Shown here piece by piece: positions 8,697 through 17,775 of a stretch of 64,000 nt of DNA (positions within the stretch are counted from its first letter, which is position 1; every line of letters begins with the position of its first letter). The notes beneath the pieces are model-generated. The model did not search any database. It saw only the letters and a program-made list of their open reading frames with translations, and was not told the origin of the DNA. The position numbers and the translations under genes are program-made. Source of the DNA: Aerococcus mictus (GTDB lineage: Bacteria; Bacillota; Bacilli; Lactobacillales; Aerococcaceae); contig NZ_CP132985.1 of NCBI RefSeq assembly GCF_003286595.3, positions 248,001-312,000 of the forward strand, written 5' to 3'.

Positions 8697-10115
8697 ATGG
8701 CACTTTGGTCGAATACTTATCATCAAGCCATGGCTGAGTCAGCCTACCAGTTAAATCAATCCTTGGCTATTGACTTGCGGTTACTTCCTGCAGATCTTGA
8801 GGCTAGCCAAGCCCATGCTAAAATGTTAGGTCAGCAAGGGATTATTGCTAAAGAAGAAGCGGAAGCTTTAGTAGAAAGTCTAGGGGATATGCAAAAGGAA
8901 TATGCCCAAGGTAAACTCACTATTGATCCCGCTTCAGAAGATATTCATAGTTTTATTGAAAGTGAACTCACCAAACGCTTAGGTGATATTGGTAAGAAAG
9001 TCCATACTGGACGGAGCCGTAATGACCAAGTCGCCACAGCCATGAAAATTTATGCGCGCACAGCGGTTGATGAATTATTAGATCAATTGGACCAAGTGGT
9101 AGAGGCCTTTTGCCAGGAAGCAGGCCAACACCTAGAAACTATCATGCCTGGCTACACCCACTTGCAAAGAGCCCAAGCGGTTACTTATGGTCATTACTTG
9201 ATGGCCTATGTGGAAATGTTTATGCGTGACTACGAGCGTTTGATGGATGCTCAAAAACGGATTAATCATTCCATGCCTTTAGGGGCAGGCGCCTTAGCTA
9301 CAACCACTTTTCCCTTGGACCGGCAATTAACCACTGAGTTATTAGCTTTTGATGCTTATGCCGGTAATAGTATCGATGCGGTTTCCGACCGGGACTATAG
9401 TATTGAATTACTGAGTGCCTTGGCCTTGATTAGTATGCACCTGAGCCGGTATAGTGAAGAAATGATCTTATGGGCTAGCCAAGAGTTCCAATTGATTGTA
9501 GTGGATGATCGCTTTTCGACGGGGTCTTCGATTATGCCTCAGAAGAAGAACTTGGACATCCATGAATTAATGCGGGGCAAGGCTGGCCGGGTCTATGGCG
9601 ACTTGATGGCGGTCTTAACCATCATGAAGGGCATCCCGCTCGCCTATGATAAGGATTTACAAGAAGAAAAGGAAAGGCTCTTCGATGCCATTGATACAGT
9701 CCAAGCCTTACTTAACTTACTGCCAGCCATCTTGGATGCCACCCATCCTCAGGTGGAAAACATGTACCAAGCCGCGGGTAAGGGTTATTTAAACGCCACT
9801 GACTGTGCCGACTACCTGAGCGCTAAGGGCTTACCCTTCCGTGATGCTTATCGCCAAGTTGGGGATATTTTAAAGTATTGTCATGAAACGGATAAAACTT
9901 TAGAGGAACTCTCCTTAGAGGAATACCAATCCTTTAATGATTTATTTGAATCCGATATCTACCAGGCCATTGATTTGAAACATGGGGTCTATGCCCGTCA
10001 GGTGGCTGGTGGACCAGCTCCAGACCAGGTCAAAGAACATATTGCTCAAGTGAAAGAACGTCTGAAAAACGATCAAAATAAGAGAAAAGAAGGGAAGAAT
10101 GAAAAATGTCATTGA
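8697..10115 (+). CDS. argH: Argininosuccinate lyase, without argG nearby
   Basis: Splits argininosuccinate into arginine and fumarate. Family blocks include HTGRSRNDQVAT (near residue 103), PGYTHLQRAQ, and the superfamily signature GSSIMPQKKNLD (near 276), in which the usual proline of KKNPD is leucine. 472 residues, normal length with a slightly long, lysine-rich tail. It lies between two amino acid transporter fusions and under an Arg T-box, and its 3' end overlaps the next gene by 10 bases, so it is translated from the same transcript. No argG (argininosuccinate synthase) occurs in the window, so the source of its substrate is open. Confidence 0.88.
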   Translation: MALWSNTYHQAMAESAYQLNQSLAIDLRLLPADLEASQAHAKMLGQQGIIAKEEAEALVESLGDMQKEYAQGKLTIDPASEDIHSFIESELTKRLGDIGKKVHTGRSRNDQVATAMKIYARTAVDELLDQLDQVVEAFCQEAGQHLETIMPGYTHLQRAQAVTYGHYLMAYVEMFMRDYERLMDAQKRINHSMPLGAGALATTTFPLDRQLTTELLAFDAYAGNSIDAVSDRDYSIELLSALALISMHLSRYSEEMILWASQEFQLIVVDDRFSTGSSIMPQKKNLDIHELMRGKAGRVYGDLMAVLTIMKGIPLAYDKDLQEEKERLFDAIDTVQALLNLLPAILDATHPQVENMYQAAGKGYLNATDCADYLSAKGLPFRDAYRQVGDILKYCHETDKTLEELSLEEYQSFNDLFESDIYQAIDLKHGVYARQVAGGPAPDQVKEHIAQVKERLKNDQNKRKEGKNEKCH

Positions 10116-11623
10116 TGAAGAAATTGAGTCATTGCTTTTTAGCTGTTTTACTGATGCTAACGACCCTATCCGGTCTCTTAGCCCCACAAGTCTATGGTGA
10201 GGAAGGCCAAGGTCAGGCCCCTAGCGAAAATTCACTCCTCCAAAGCATAAAAGACCGTGGTGAACTTCGAATGGGGGTTAGCCCTGACTATCCACCTTTT
10301 GAATTTATTACCATGAAAGACGGCCAACAAACCGTGGCCGGAGCGGATATTGAATTAGGGCAAAAAATTGCCGATGATCTCGGGGTTAAATTAAATGTTG
10401 TGACTATGGAATTCTCTAGCCTCCTCTCTTCCATGGAAGCGGGGAATATCGATATTATCATTTCTGGGATGGGTTATACTGAAGAAAGAGCCAAGTCGGT
10501 TGACTTCTCTGATGGTTACCAAAATGATGAACAAGCCATTATTATCCGTAAAGACGATGCCGAAAAGATCCATGATAAAGATTCCTTCACCCCAGATATG
10601 ACGGTAGGTTACCAACAAGGATCGATTCAAGAAGGGCTAGCCAATGAACAAATGGCTCATGTGGGTAAGCACGCTATGCAACAACTCCCTGATTTAATCT
10701 CTGCCTTACTGACCGGGCAGATTGATGGGGTTATTATCGACTCTGGTGTGGGTGGTGCCCACGTTCGTGCCCATGAAGATGCCTTAGAAATGATCAATGG
10801 CCACTTTAAATTAGAAGACGATAACTCTAAACGGGTAGTTATGCCCAAAAACCAACCCGACCTCCAAGCCGCTATCAACCAAAGTGTTCAAGAAGTCAAA
10901 GACCAAGGCTTGATGGACCAATGGCTAGATGAATCTTATGATTTGATTATTAGTGAAGGCCAAGAACAAGCTGAACAAGGGGTTGACTGGTTATCCTATT
11001 GGCCTTATTACTGGAACGGCATTAAAACGACCCTACTGATTTCAGCGGTCAGTGTGGTCTTTGGTTTAACCCTAGGGGCTATCTTAGCCGTTATGCGCCT
11101 GACTGAGAACAAAATTTTATCCGGTATTGCTATGGCCTATGTTGAATTCATTCGGGGGACACCTTTAATGATTCAAGTCCTCTTCATGTTCTTGGGAATT
11201 GGTGGATTATTTAATGTTCCTGCTCTACTTTCAGCTTTGATTGCGGTTTCCCTAAACTCGGGGGCTTATATTAGTGAGATTATCCGTGGGGGAATCCAAG
11301 CGGTTGATAAGGGGCAAACTGAAGCTGCACGTTCCCTTGGTTTAGACCGTTTGACTACCCTGAAGAAGGTTATCTTCCCGCAATCCTTACGGTCAATTTG
11401 GCCAGCCTTGGGGAATGAATTTGTGACCTTAATTAAAGAATCATCCATTGTATCGACTATCGGTATTGCTGAATTAACTTTCCAAACCCGGGCGGTTACC
11501 AGCATTACCTACCAAGGGATTATTCCATTGTTGATTTCCATGGTAATTTACTTTATCTTGACCTTTACCTTAACCAAGTTCTTGAACCGTTGGGAAAAAC
11601 AAATGAATGCCAAATATGCTTAG
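10106..11623 (+). CDS. Polar amino acid ABC transporter, binding protein-permease fusion (copy 2)
   Basis: 505-residue paralogue of the gene at 7158 with the same order: signal peptide (about 1-32), solute-binding domain (LLQSIKDRGELRMGVSPDYPPFEF onward), permease domain with EAARSLGL. The ATG at 10106 lies inside the end of argH, with GGGAAG 8 bases upstream; an alternative ATG is at 10115. The two copies are most alike in the permease half and differ more in the binding domain, which suggests different ligands for one shared transport pathway. No ATPase gene follows; a terminator does. Confidence 0.88.
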   Translation: MSLMKKLSHCFLAVLLMLTTLSGLLAPQVYGEEGQGQAPSENSLLQSIKDRGELRMGVSPDYPPFEFITMKDGQQTVAGADIELGQKIADDLGVKLNVVTMEFSSLLSSMEAGNIDIIISGMGYTEERAKSVDFSDGYQNDEQAIIIRKDDAEKIHDKDSFTPDMTVGYQQGSIQEGLANEQMAHVGKHAMQQLPDLISALLTGQIDGVIIDSGVGGAHVRAHEDALEMINGHFKLEDDNSKRVVMPKNQPDLQAAINQSVQEVKDQGLMDQWLDESYDLIISEGQEQAEQGVDWLSYWPYYWNGIKTTLLISAVSVVFGLTLGAILAVMRLTENKILSGIAMAYVEFIRGTPLMIQVLFMFLGIGGLFNVPALLSALIAVSLNSGAYISEIIRGGIQAVDKGQTEAARSLGLDRLTTLKKVIFPQSLRSIWPALGNEFVTLIKESSIVSTIGIAELTFQTRAVTSITYQGIIPLLISMVIYFILTFTLTKFLNRWEKQMNAKYA

Positions 11624-11650
11624 ATTGGCTGAATAATATCTATGTAAAAA

Positions 11651-11697
11651 AAGCCACTTACTGCTTCCTTGAAGGAAAGAGGGTAAGTGGCTTTTAT
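11651..11697 (+). terminator. Terminator of the Arg T-box operon
   Basis: AAGCCACTTAC (11651-11661) pairs perfectly with GTAAGTGGCTT (11683-11693), with an inner CTTCCTT/AAGGAA pairing, then a T run. Confidence 0.85.
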
Positions 11698-11709
11698 GAT
11701 GCTAATGTT

Positions 11710-12675
11710 TTAGTAGCCTTTCTTTTTATCTAGGCGGTTAATACTTGGAAAGTTACCGCTTAGGTAAGCTTGGTAATTTTGATAGAAGATCTTAAAAATA
11801 TCATCACGGAAGTGTTCTACCCGTCCAGAAGAATGGGGTGTGATAAAGAGGTTTTTAGTCTGCCATAGGGGGCTGTCTTCAACTAAGGGTTCCTCTTGAA
11901 AGACATCCAGATAGGCTCCGGCAATCTTTTCCTCTTCCAGGGCGGCTTGGAGGTCAGCCTCTACGACAGCATTACCACGGCCCACGTTGATGAAATAGCT
12001 ATTGGTTTTCATCTGCTTAAAGAAGTGTTGGTTAAAGATATTTTCAGTCTCTGCTGTTGCCGGAAGGGTATTAATAATGATATCCATTTCGCTAAGCTGT
12101 TCGGTCACACTCGTTTGGGTGTAGGTATTTTGGAAATATTCTACCGGTCTCCCTGAGGTATTGACTCCGTAGCAGCTTAAGCCAAAAGCTTGGCCAATTC
12201 GGGCAATTTCACTGGCTAAATGGCCAGTCCCGTAAAGGAGTGCCTTTTTACCTGCCAGGTTCTTCACATGCTCATAGCGGTGCCAGTTGCTTTCTTCTTG
12301 CTGGTCATGGTAGATAAAGAGTTGGTGGAAAACCCCTAAGAGATAACCATAAATACTCTCAGCAATGGAAGGGGCATGGATTCCTGAGACGGTCGTCACC
12401 GTTACTTTGGGATCAGCCATAACTTCTTGGGGCAAGTAGTCAGCTCCAGCAGTATCTAATTGAAGCCAGGCTAAACGGCGGTCTTCTCCTTGGTAGATGG
12501 CCCTTAGGGTATCTAAGTCGCTACCAAAAAAGATTTCGATTTGGGCGTAGTCACTCGCTTCAAGTTGGTTTTTGTCTTTAATTTGATAGCGGTCACTCAG
12601 CTCTGCTAGTTGCCCCCGGGCTTGGTCCTTATATTGGACACCTAGGTAGAGGATGGGTTTAGGCATCCGCCTCAC
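11710..12675 (-). CDS. D-isomer-specific 2-hydroxyacid dehydrogenase family protein
   Basis: NAD-dependent oxidoreductase. The Rossmann motif is the variant GTGHLASEIARI (about residue 150), and the catalytic Arg (NVGRGNAV), Glu (DVFQEEPL) and His (ITPHSSG) of the family are present. 321 residues from GTG 12675 or 318 from ATG 12666; the latter has GGTGAGG only 3 bases away, so the start is uncertain. Either start lies close to the nagB stop, with an overlap of 8-17 bases, so the genes are translationally linked. Substrate unknown; the N-terminal half is poorly conserved, as in phosphoglycerate dehydrogenase-like homologues of lactic acid bacteria. Confidence 0.82.
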   Translation of the reverse strand: MRRMPKPILYLGVQYKDQARGQLAELSDRYQIKDKNQLEASDYAQIEIFFGSDLDTLRAIYQGEDRRLAWLQLDTAGADYLPQEVMADPKVTVTTVSGIHAPSIAESIYGYLLGVFHQLFIYHDQQEESNWHRYEHVKNLAGKKALLYGTGHLASEIARIGQAFGLSCYGVNTSGRPVEYFQNTYTQTSVTEQLSEMDIIINTLPATAETENIFNQHFFKQMKTNSYFINVGRGNAVVEADLQAALEEEKIAGAYLDVFQEEPLVEDSPLWQTKNLFITPHSSGRVEHFRDDIFKIFYQNYQAYLSGNFPSINRLDKKKGY

Positions 12676-13378
12676 CGCTTAGTTGGCTAGCGGCTGCTTG
12701 GTCCAAAATGACAACGACATTAGGGTGTTTTTGGAGGGCGCTGGCTGGAACTTCTTCAGTCACTGGGCCTTCCACCATGGCTTTCACAGCGGCCGCTTTT
12801 TCTTCACCAAAGGCTAAGAGCAGGATGTTTTTGCTGTTTAAAATGGAACCGATCCCCATACTATAAGCCGCGGTTGGGACATCGCTAGGGGAGTCAAAGA
12901 GACGGCTGTTAGCCTCGATCGTTGATTCCGTTAGTTCAATTTTACGGGTCTTACTGGTGAAGGAAGAACCAGGTTCGTTAAAACCAATATGCCCGTTGCG
13001 GCCAATGCCGAGTAATTGTAGGTCAATAGGATGTTCTTGGAGCAAGTTTTCAAATTGTGAACATTCCTCTTCTTCGTTAGGATTGGCCCCATTTAAGAGA
13101 TAGTTATGTTTGAAGGGCTTTTCATTGAAGAGATGTTTGTGCATAAAGTAATTATAGCTTTGTGGGTGGCTGGCTTCCAAACCAACATATTCATCCAAGT
13201 TAAAGGAAAGACTGTCGGTAAAGTCTAAGTCAGAAGCAACGATTTCTTGGTAGAGTTTTTCTGGTGTCGAACCGGTAGCTAAGCCAAAGACTTTAGGCCC
13301 GTCAGCTAAGGCTTCTTTGTAGTAATTTAAAGCGGCTTGGCTGGCTGTTTCGATGTCATCATAAATATAAACTTTCAT
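12659..13378 (-). CDS. nagB: Glucosamine-6-phosphate deaminase
   Basis: Converts glucosamine 6-phosphate to fructose 6-phosphate and ammonia, linking amino sugars to glycolysis. The motifs LATGSTPEKLY, FNLDEYVGL and GIGRNGHIGFNEPGSSF carry the substrate-binding and catalytic residues. The start is ATG 13378 with GGAGG upstream; the frame is open 42 codons further without a binding site. 239 residues, the short Gram-positive form. Co-transcribed with the downstream hydroxyacid dehydrogenase. No nagA is nearby. Confidence 0.95.
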   Translation of the reverse strand: MKVYIYDDIETASQAALNYYKEALADGPKVFGLATGSTPEKLYQEIVASDLDFTDSLSFNLDEYVGLEASHPQSYNYFMHKHLFNEKPFKHNYLLNGANPNEEEECSQFENLLQEHPIDLQLLGIGRNGHIGFNEPGSSFTSKTRKIELTESTIEANSRLFDSPSDVPTAAYSMGIGSILNSKNILLLAFGEEKAAAVKAMVEGPVTEEVPASALQKHPNVVVILDQAAASQLSGEADA

Positions 13379-13599
13379 TTTTGTACCTCCATAAAAGATA
13401 TAAGTTGATAAAAATCTTATCCCTAGTTTAACACGGATAGGAAAATAAATCTGTGGCAAAAGTAGATTTTGAAAGTAGAACCGGTACTTTAGCAAAAAAA
13501 TCACAAAGTTGAATAGGTAAAAAAGAAGGAAAAATGATTAAAGCATTCTGGCATAAATTTTGGCAGAGGACACTTTGCCAAAACTAGCCGGCAAATCCA

Positions 13600-13629
13600 T
13601 TGAAAGCGTATACAGATATTCTGTACAAT
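13600..13629 (+). promoter_or_regulatory. mtlA promoter overlapped by a cre site
   Basis: TTGAAA (13600-13605) and TACAAT (13624-13629) are 18 bases apart. The cre-like TGAAAGCGTATACA (13601-13614) covers the -35 box, so CcpA would block polymerase when preferred sugars are present. It ends 47 bases before the mtlA start. Confidence 0.7.
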
Positions 13630-13676
13630 AATGGTGTAAATACTTATTACAATGATTCAATGAAGGAGGAAATATT

Positions 13677-15485
13677 ATGGAACAGTCACAAGCCAAGTCT
13701 TCCGGCTTGAAGGCAGGTATCCAAAAATTGGGACGCCATCTCTCTAGCATGGTCATGCCTAATATCGGTGCCTTTATAGCCTGGGGGATTTTTGCTGCGC
13801 TCTTCATTCCAACGGGTTACCTACCTAATGAAAGCTTAAATGCTGTTGGTGGAGCCATGCAACGTTATCTCTTGCCATTATTAATTGCTTATTCTGGTGG
13901 TGCCCTGGTCTACCAACAACGGGGTGCTGTTGTTGCGACCATTGCTACCATGGGTGTTATCGGTGGTGCCCCACCCGAAACACCAATGTTTATTGGTGCC
14001 ATGGCCATGGGGCCCTTTGCCGGTTGGGTCATTAAGAAATTTGACCAAGCCTTCCAAGAAAAAATCCCTTCTGGTTTTGAAATGTTAGTCAATAACTTTT
14101 CCAGCGGGATTCTGGGCTTCTTCTTAGCCTTACTTGGTTTCTTTGCAGTTGGTCCACTGGTGAGTTGGGGAACTGAATGGATGGAAATTGGGGTCAATAA
14201 GATCATGGAACTTGGTTTCTTACCATTGGCCAATGTCTTGATCGAGCCCGCTAAGATCCTATTCCTAAACAATGCTATCAACCACGGGATCTTAACACCA
14301 CTAGGTTCAGCCCAAGTTGCTGAAGTGGGTAAATCGGTACTCTATCTCTTAGAAGCAAACCCTGGTCCTGGTCTGGGCGTTTTACTAGCCTTTGCTATTT
14401 TCGGTAAGGGTAGCGCCAAATCTTCCAGTTGGGGAGCTATGATCATCCACTTCCTTGGTGGGATTCATGAGATTTACTTCCCTTATGTGATGACCAAGCC
14501 CCTCTTAATCTTAGCGGTTATTGCTGGTGGGGTAACGGGGACCTTTGTTAACGTCCTCCTCAATGTTGGTTTAACTGGACCTGCTTCTCCAGGCTCCATT
14601 TTTGCTATTTTCGGGGTAACTGCTCGTGGCGACCATCTACCCATGCTCCTAGCTGTTGCTGCCGCTGCTGCGGTATCCTTTGCGGTTGCTGCTTTAATCC
14701 TAAAAACCGACCGTTCCCAAGAAGACAACTTTGCTAAGCAACAAGCAGCTGTTTCTCAAGCCAAGGCTGAATCGAAAGGTCAAAGTGCTGATGTTGAAGC
14801 GACTTCAGATGAAGTTCCAGACGTCAATCAAATCGACCGGATTATCTTTGCCTGTGATGCGGGGATGGGGTCAAGTGCCATGGGGGCTTCCCTATTAAGG
14901 AAGAAAGCCAAACAATTAGGCTTGACTCAACCCGTGACCAACTCAGCCATTAATAACCTGAGTGACGATGCGAAGACCTTAGTCATCACCCAACAAGAAT
15001 TAACTCCTCAAGCCCGTAAGAAAGCGCCATCTTCCACCCATATTTCGGTGAATAACTTTATGGATTCTGACCGCTATGATGAAATTTTAGCGGATATGTT
15101 AGATGAAGATGTAGAAACGGTTGAAGCTGAAGTATCTGATGGCTCTAGTGAGTCCGCTGATAAAGACGCTAGTCAAGCGCAAGCATCTGATTATGCTGGC
15201 ATTAACAAGGTTGTCTTTGCCTTCCAAGGACCTGGTGTTGGTGGCACGACGATTGCCGCTTCCATCTTTAGAAATCTACTCGTCAAAAAAGCCCCTGATA
15301 AAAATATCCATGCCTCTGCTCAAGCACTGGATGAGATTAATGACCAAGACAATATCTTGGTGATCGTACAGAGTGATGACTATCAAACAGCCAAGGATCA
15401 TTTCCAAAAGGCTAGAGTCATTCATTTTGACCGTTTGATTGATGAAGGAAATTACTATTCATTGATTCAATCTTTAGGGGAATAA
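13677..15485 (+). CDS. mtlA: Mannitol PTS enzyme IICB with an extra IIB-like C-terminal domain
   Basis: Membrane permease that takes up and phosphorylates mannitol. Residues 1 to about 345 form the IIC domain (GGIHEIYFPYV is the family substrate motif). Residues about 388-485 form the IIB domain with phospho-cysteine Cys393 in ACDAGMGSSAMGAS. After an acidic linker, residues about 508-602 again resemble IIB (VVFAFQGPGVGGTTIAAS), but Phe516 replaces the cysteine. The total of 602 residues is longer than two-domain IICB proteins; I recall a similar length for streptococcal MtlA. ATG 13677 follows GGAGG. IIA is separate (mtlF). Confidence 0.93.
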   Translation: MEQSQAKSSGLKAGIQKLGRHLSSMVMPNIGAFIAWGIFAALFIPTGYLPNESLNAVGGAMQRYLLPLLIAYSGGALVYQQRGAVVATIATMGVIGGAPPETPMFIGAMAMGPFAGWVIKKFDQAFQEKIPSGFEMLVNNFSSGILGFFLALLGFFAVGPLVSWGTEWMEIGVNKIMELGFLPLANVLIEPAKILFLNNAINHGILTPLGSAQVAEVGKSVLYLLEANPGPGLGVLLAFAIFGKGSAKSSSWGAMIIHFLGGIHEIYFPYVMTKPLLILAVIAGGVTGTFVNVLLNVGLTGPASPGSIFAIFGVTARGDHLPMLLAVAAAAAVSFAVAALILKTDRSQEDNFAKQQAAVSQAKAESKGQSADVEATSDEVPDVNQIDRIIFACDAGMGSSAMGASLLRKKAKQLGLTQPVTNSAINNLSDDAKTLVITQQELTPQARKKAPSSTHISVNNFMDSDRYDEILADMLDEDVETVEAEVSDGSSESADKDASQAQASDYAGINKVVFAFQGPGVGGTTIAASIFRNLLVKKAPDKNIHASAQALDEINDQDNILVIVQSDDYQTAKDHFQKARVIHFDRLIDEGNYYSLIQSLGE

Positions 15486-15598
15486 GGCCTTTAGCCATCC
15501 TTTGATAAATAAGCGACTGAAGTCAGATAAAGTTTTCCATTAGCTCGTCTCATGGTGTACTATTAAGGCAAAGTAGCTTTTACAGAGAGGATTAGGCC

Positions 15599-17725
15599 AT
15601 GTACTTTTCAGAACGAGAACGGGTCATATTACAGTGCTTTATGGAGCAAGGCGATGGCGTGAGCTTGGAAAGTTTAAAGATGACCTTACAAGTCAGCCAG
15701 CGCACAGTTTATCGGGAATTGAATAATTTAGCAGCTTCCTTGAACAAGTTTGGGATCGAAATCGGTCGTGACCGCAAGCAGGGTTACTTCTTACGCTATC
15801 CCAAGGACTTTACGGCTTATGATTTAAAGGATATTCTCGGACCAAAGCAAAGGCAGGCATCCTGGCCTTTCTTTGACCGGGAGATACGCCAGCAACACCT
15901 GGCCTGCCAATTATTACTAGAAAACCCAGAATTGACCAGGCAAGGCCTGGCAGCGGATTATGGCGTCAGCCCAGCCACCATTCAAACTGACCTCAAGGCG
16001 GTTGGTGAGGCCCTATTGAATTATGACCTCCACCTCCTCCGTGATGATAAGAAGAATTATTTGGTTAGGGGCTGGGAAGCTGAACGCCGGCAAATGTTGA
16101 GTTCACTTTTAAGTCAAAATATTGACGAATATACCTTCTTCCATCCCAACCGCCAAGGTGGACAAAACAGTCAAGCCTTTATGGCTTTACTAGAGGGGGA
16201 AGACTTGGAATTAGTCCAGCAAATCTTTAATCGCTTGAATCCGACAACCTTTGCTAAGGTGACGGATAACCAGTTGAAGCTGATTATGCTCCAAGTTACG
16301 GTCACTATTCTTCGTTTAAAGTCGGGCCAGCATTTAGAAGACGGAGGGCAAGAAAAAAGCAAACACTTAGCCCTCTCCCGGCCAGGGAAAACCGAACAAC
16401 ATTTAGCCCAGCAAATTATGGCTTGGTTATCGGATGCTTTAGCCTTACCGATTGGTATTAATGAACGGAATTTCTTGGCCCAGCAGTTAGAAGGGGTCAA
16501 TTACAAGCCACTTGAACACTTGCTGATTGAAAATTACGATGGAACCTTTCTCTATCAGGTTTCCGAGCTTATCCAAGCTGTTAGTGAAAAAACAGCCAAC
16601 GATTTCCGCACTGATTCAGCCCTTTACTATAATTTAGTCACCCATATCCAGGCAACCTTTAACCGACCGGAAGTGAGTGAATTTCAAGAATCTCCCCATA
16701 CCTTATTGGACCGGATAACTGACCAATATTTTGACCTTTACCAGGCAGTGGGGACGAGCTTTTCCCAAGCCTTCCCTGGTCAGAAGATTGGCCGTGATGA
16801 ATTGGCCTATATTGTTATTCACTTTGCGACCTCCTTGGAACGTCACCCCCAAGGCCGCCAGCAAATTTCCTTGCTCTTGGTTTGCGCGAGTGGGATGGGA
16901 ACGACAAAAATTCTGGAAAACCGTTTGAAAAAGTACATTAAACAAAATCTATTGATTGATGTGGTGAAATTATCAGCCTTAAATCAAGTTGCGCTAACTT
17001 CCTATGACATCGTCTTATCCACCCTGTTCTTACCAGGGCTCAGTCGTCACTATCACTTGGTCTCCCCCTTGCTCTTAGACGATGAATTAAAGGCCTTAGA
17101 AATAGAAATTGAGCAAATCGCTCAAAATAAGGATCGGGTAGGAGCTCACAATCGGACTGGGGAAGTAGGAAGCTTAGCGAGAAATAATCAGGAGCTCAGT
17201 TTAGAAAATTATTATCATAAGATCAAAGAGGCTTATCAAGTCTACCAAAGCTTTCAAGTGATTAAAGTCAATAATACTGGGAAGGCTAAGCTTGATCTCA
17301 AAGCCTTACTTGACCAACAAATAGGGCAACTTAGGGGCCAGCAAGTTGGTGATAGCCAGCAGGTCAGCGAGGCGGTCATGCGTCGATTTAAAGAATCGGC
17401 TATCGGCATCCCGCATTCAAGTATTGGACTCTTCCATACGAGTCATGTTGAGGTCCTAGAGCCATACTTTGTCATTTATGACTTGGCGGAGGGTTACCCT
17501 ATTTTGGGCATGGACCACCAAATGATGACCCTGAGACGTTTGCTACTACTCTTAGCTCCCAATCCCTTAAGCCCCTGGATACAGGAAGTGATGGGAGCAA
17601 TATCGAGTTCCGTGATTGAAAATGATGCTAATCTCTCCCTCTATGATCGAGGCGATGAAGGGCGCTTGAAACAGTTATTGAATAACATATTACTGGCTAT
17701 CATAAAAAATATGGACAGTCTATAA
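15599..17725 (+). CDS. mtlR: Mannitol operon transcriptional activator, BglG/MtlR family
   Basis: PTS-controlled activator of 708 residues. In order: N-terminal HTH domains (SLKMTLQVSQRTVYREL and a second at about 110-140), two PRD domains (the second with IVIHFATSLERH), a Gat-type IIB-like domain (LLLVCASGMGTTKILENRL, about residue 425), and a mannitol IIA-like domain (about 560-708, with the phosphorylatable histidine in GIPHSSIGLFHTSH). Phosphorylation by HPr and by the mannitol PTS should set its activity. It lies between mtlA and mtlF, the usual place. Confidence 0.93.
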   Translation: MYFSERERVILQCFMEQGDGVSLESLKMTLQVSQRTVYRELNNLAASLNKFGIEIGRDRKQGYFLRYPKDFTAYDLKDILGPKQRQASWPFFDREIRQQHLACQLLLENPELTRQGLAADYGVSPATIQTDLKAVGEALLNYDLHLLRDDKKNYLVRGWEAERRQMLSSLLSQNIDEYTFFHPNRQGGQNSQAFMALLEGEDLELVQQIFNRLNPTTFAKVTDNQLKLIMLQVTVTILRLKSGQHLEDGGQEKSKHLALSRPGKTEQHLAQQIMAWLSDALALPIGINERNFLAQQLEGVNYKPLEHLLIENYDGTFLYQVSELIQAVSEKTANDFRTDSALYYNLVTHIQATFNRPEVSEFQESPHTLLDRITDQYFDLYQAVGTSFSQAFPGQKIGRDELAYIVIHFATSLERHPQGRQQISLLLVCASGMGTTKILENRLKKYIKQNLLIDVVKLSALNQVALTSYDIVLSTLFLPGLSRHYHLVSPLLLDDELKALEIEIEQIAQNKDRVGAHNRTGEVGSLARNNQELSLENYYHKIKEAYQVYQSFQVIKVNNTGKAKLDLKALLDQQIGQLRGQQVGDSQQVSEAVMRRFKESAIGIPHSSIGLFHTSHVEVLEPYFVIYDLAEGYPILGMDHQMMTLRRLLLLLAPNPLSPWIQEVMGAISSSVIENDANLSLYDRGDEGRLKQLLNNILLAIIKNMDSL

Positions 17726-17775
17726 AAAAGCAAAAATGATGTAGGAGTTTTCCTGGAGATAAAAGGAGTGAGGAA

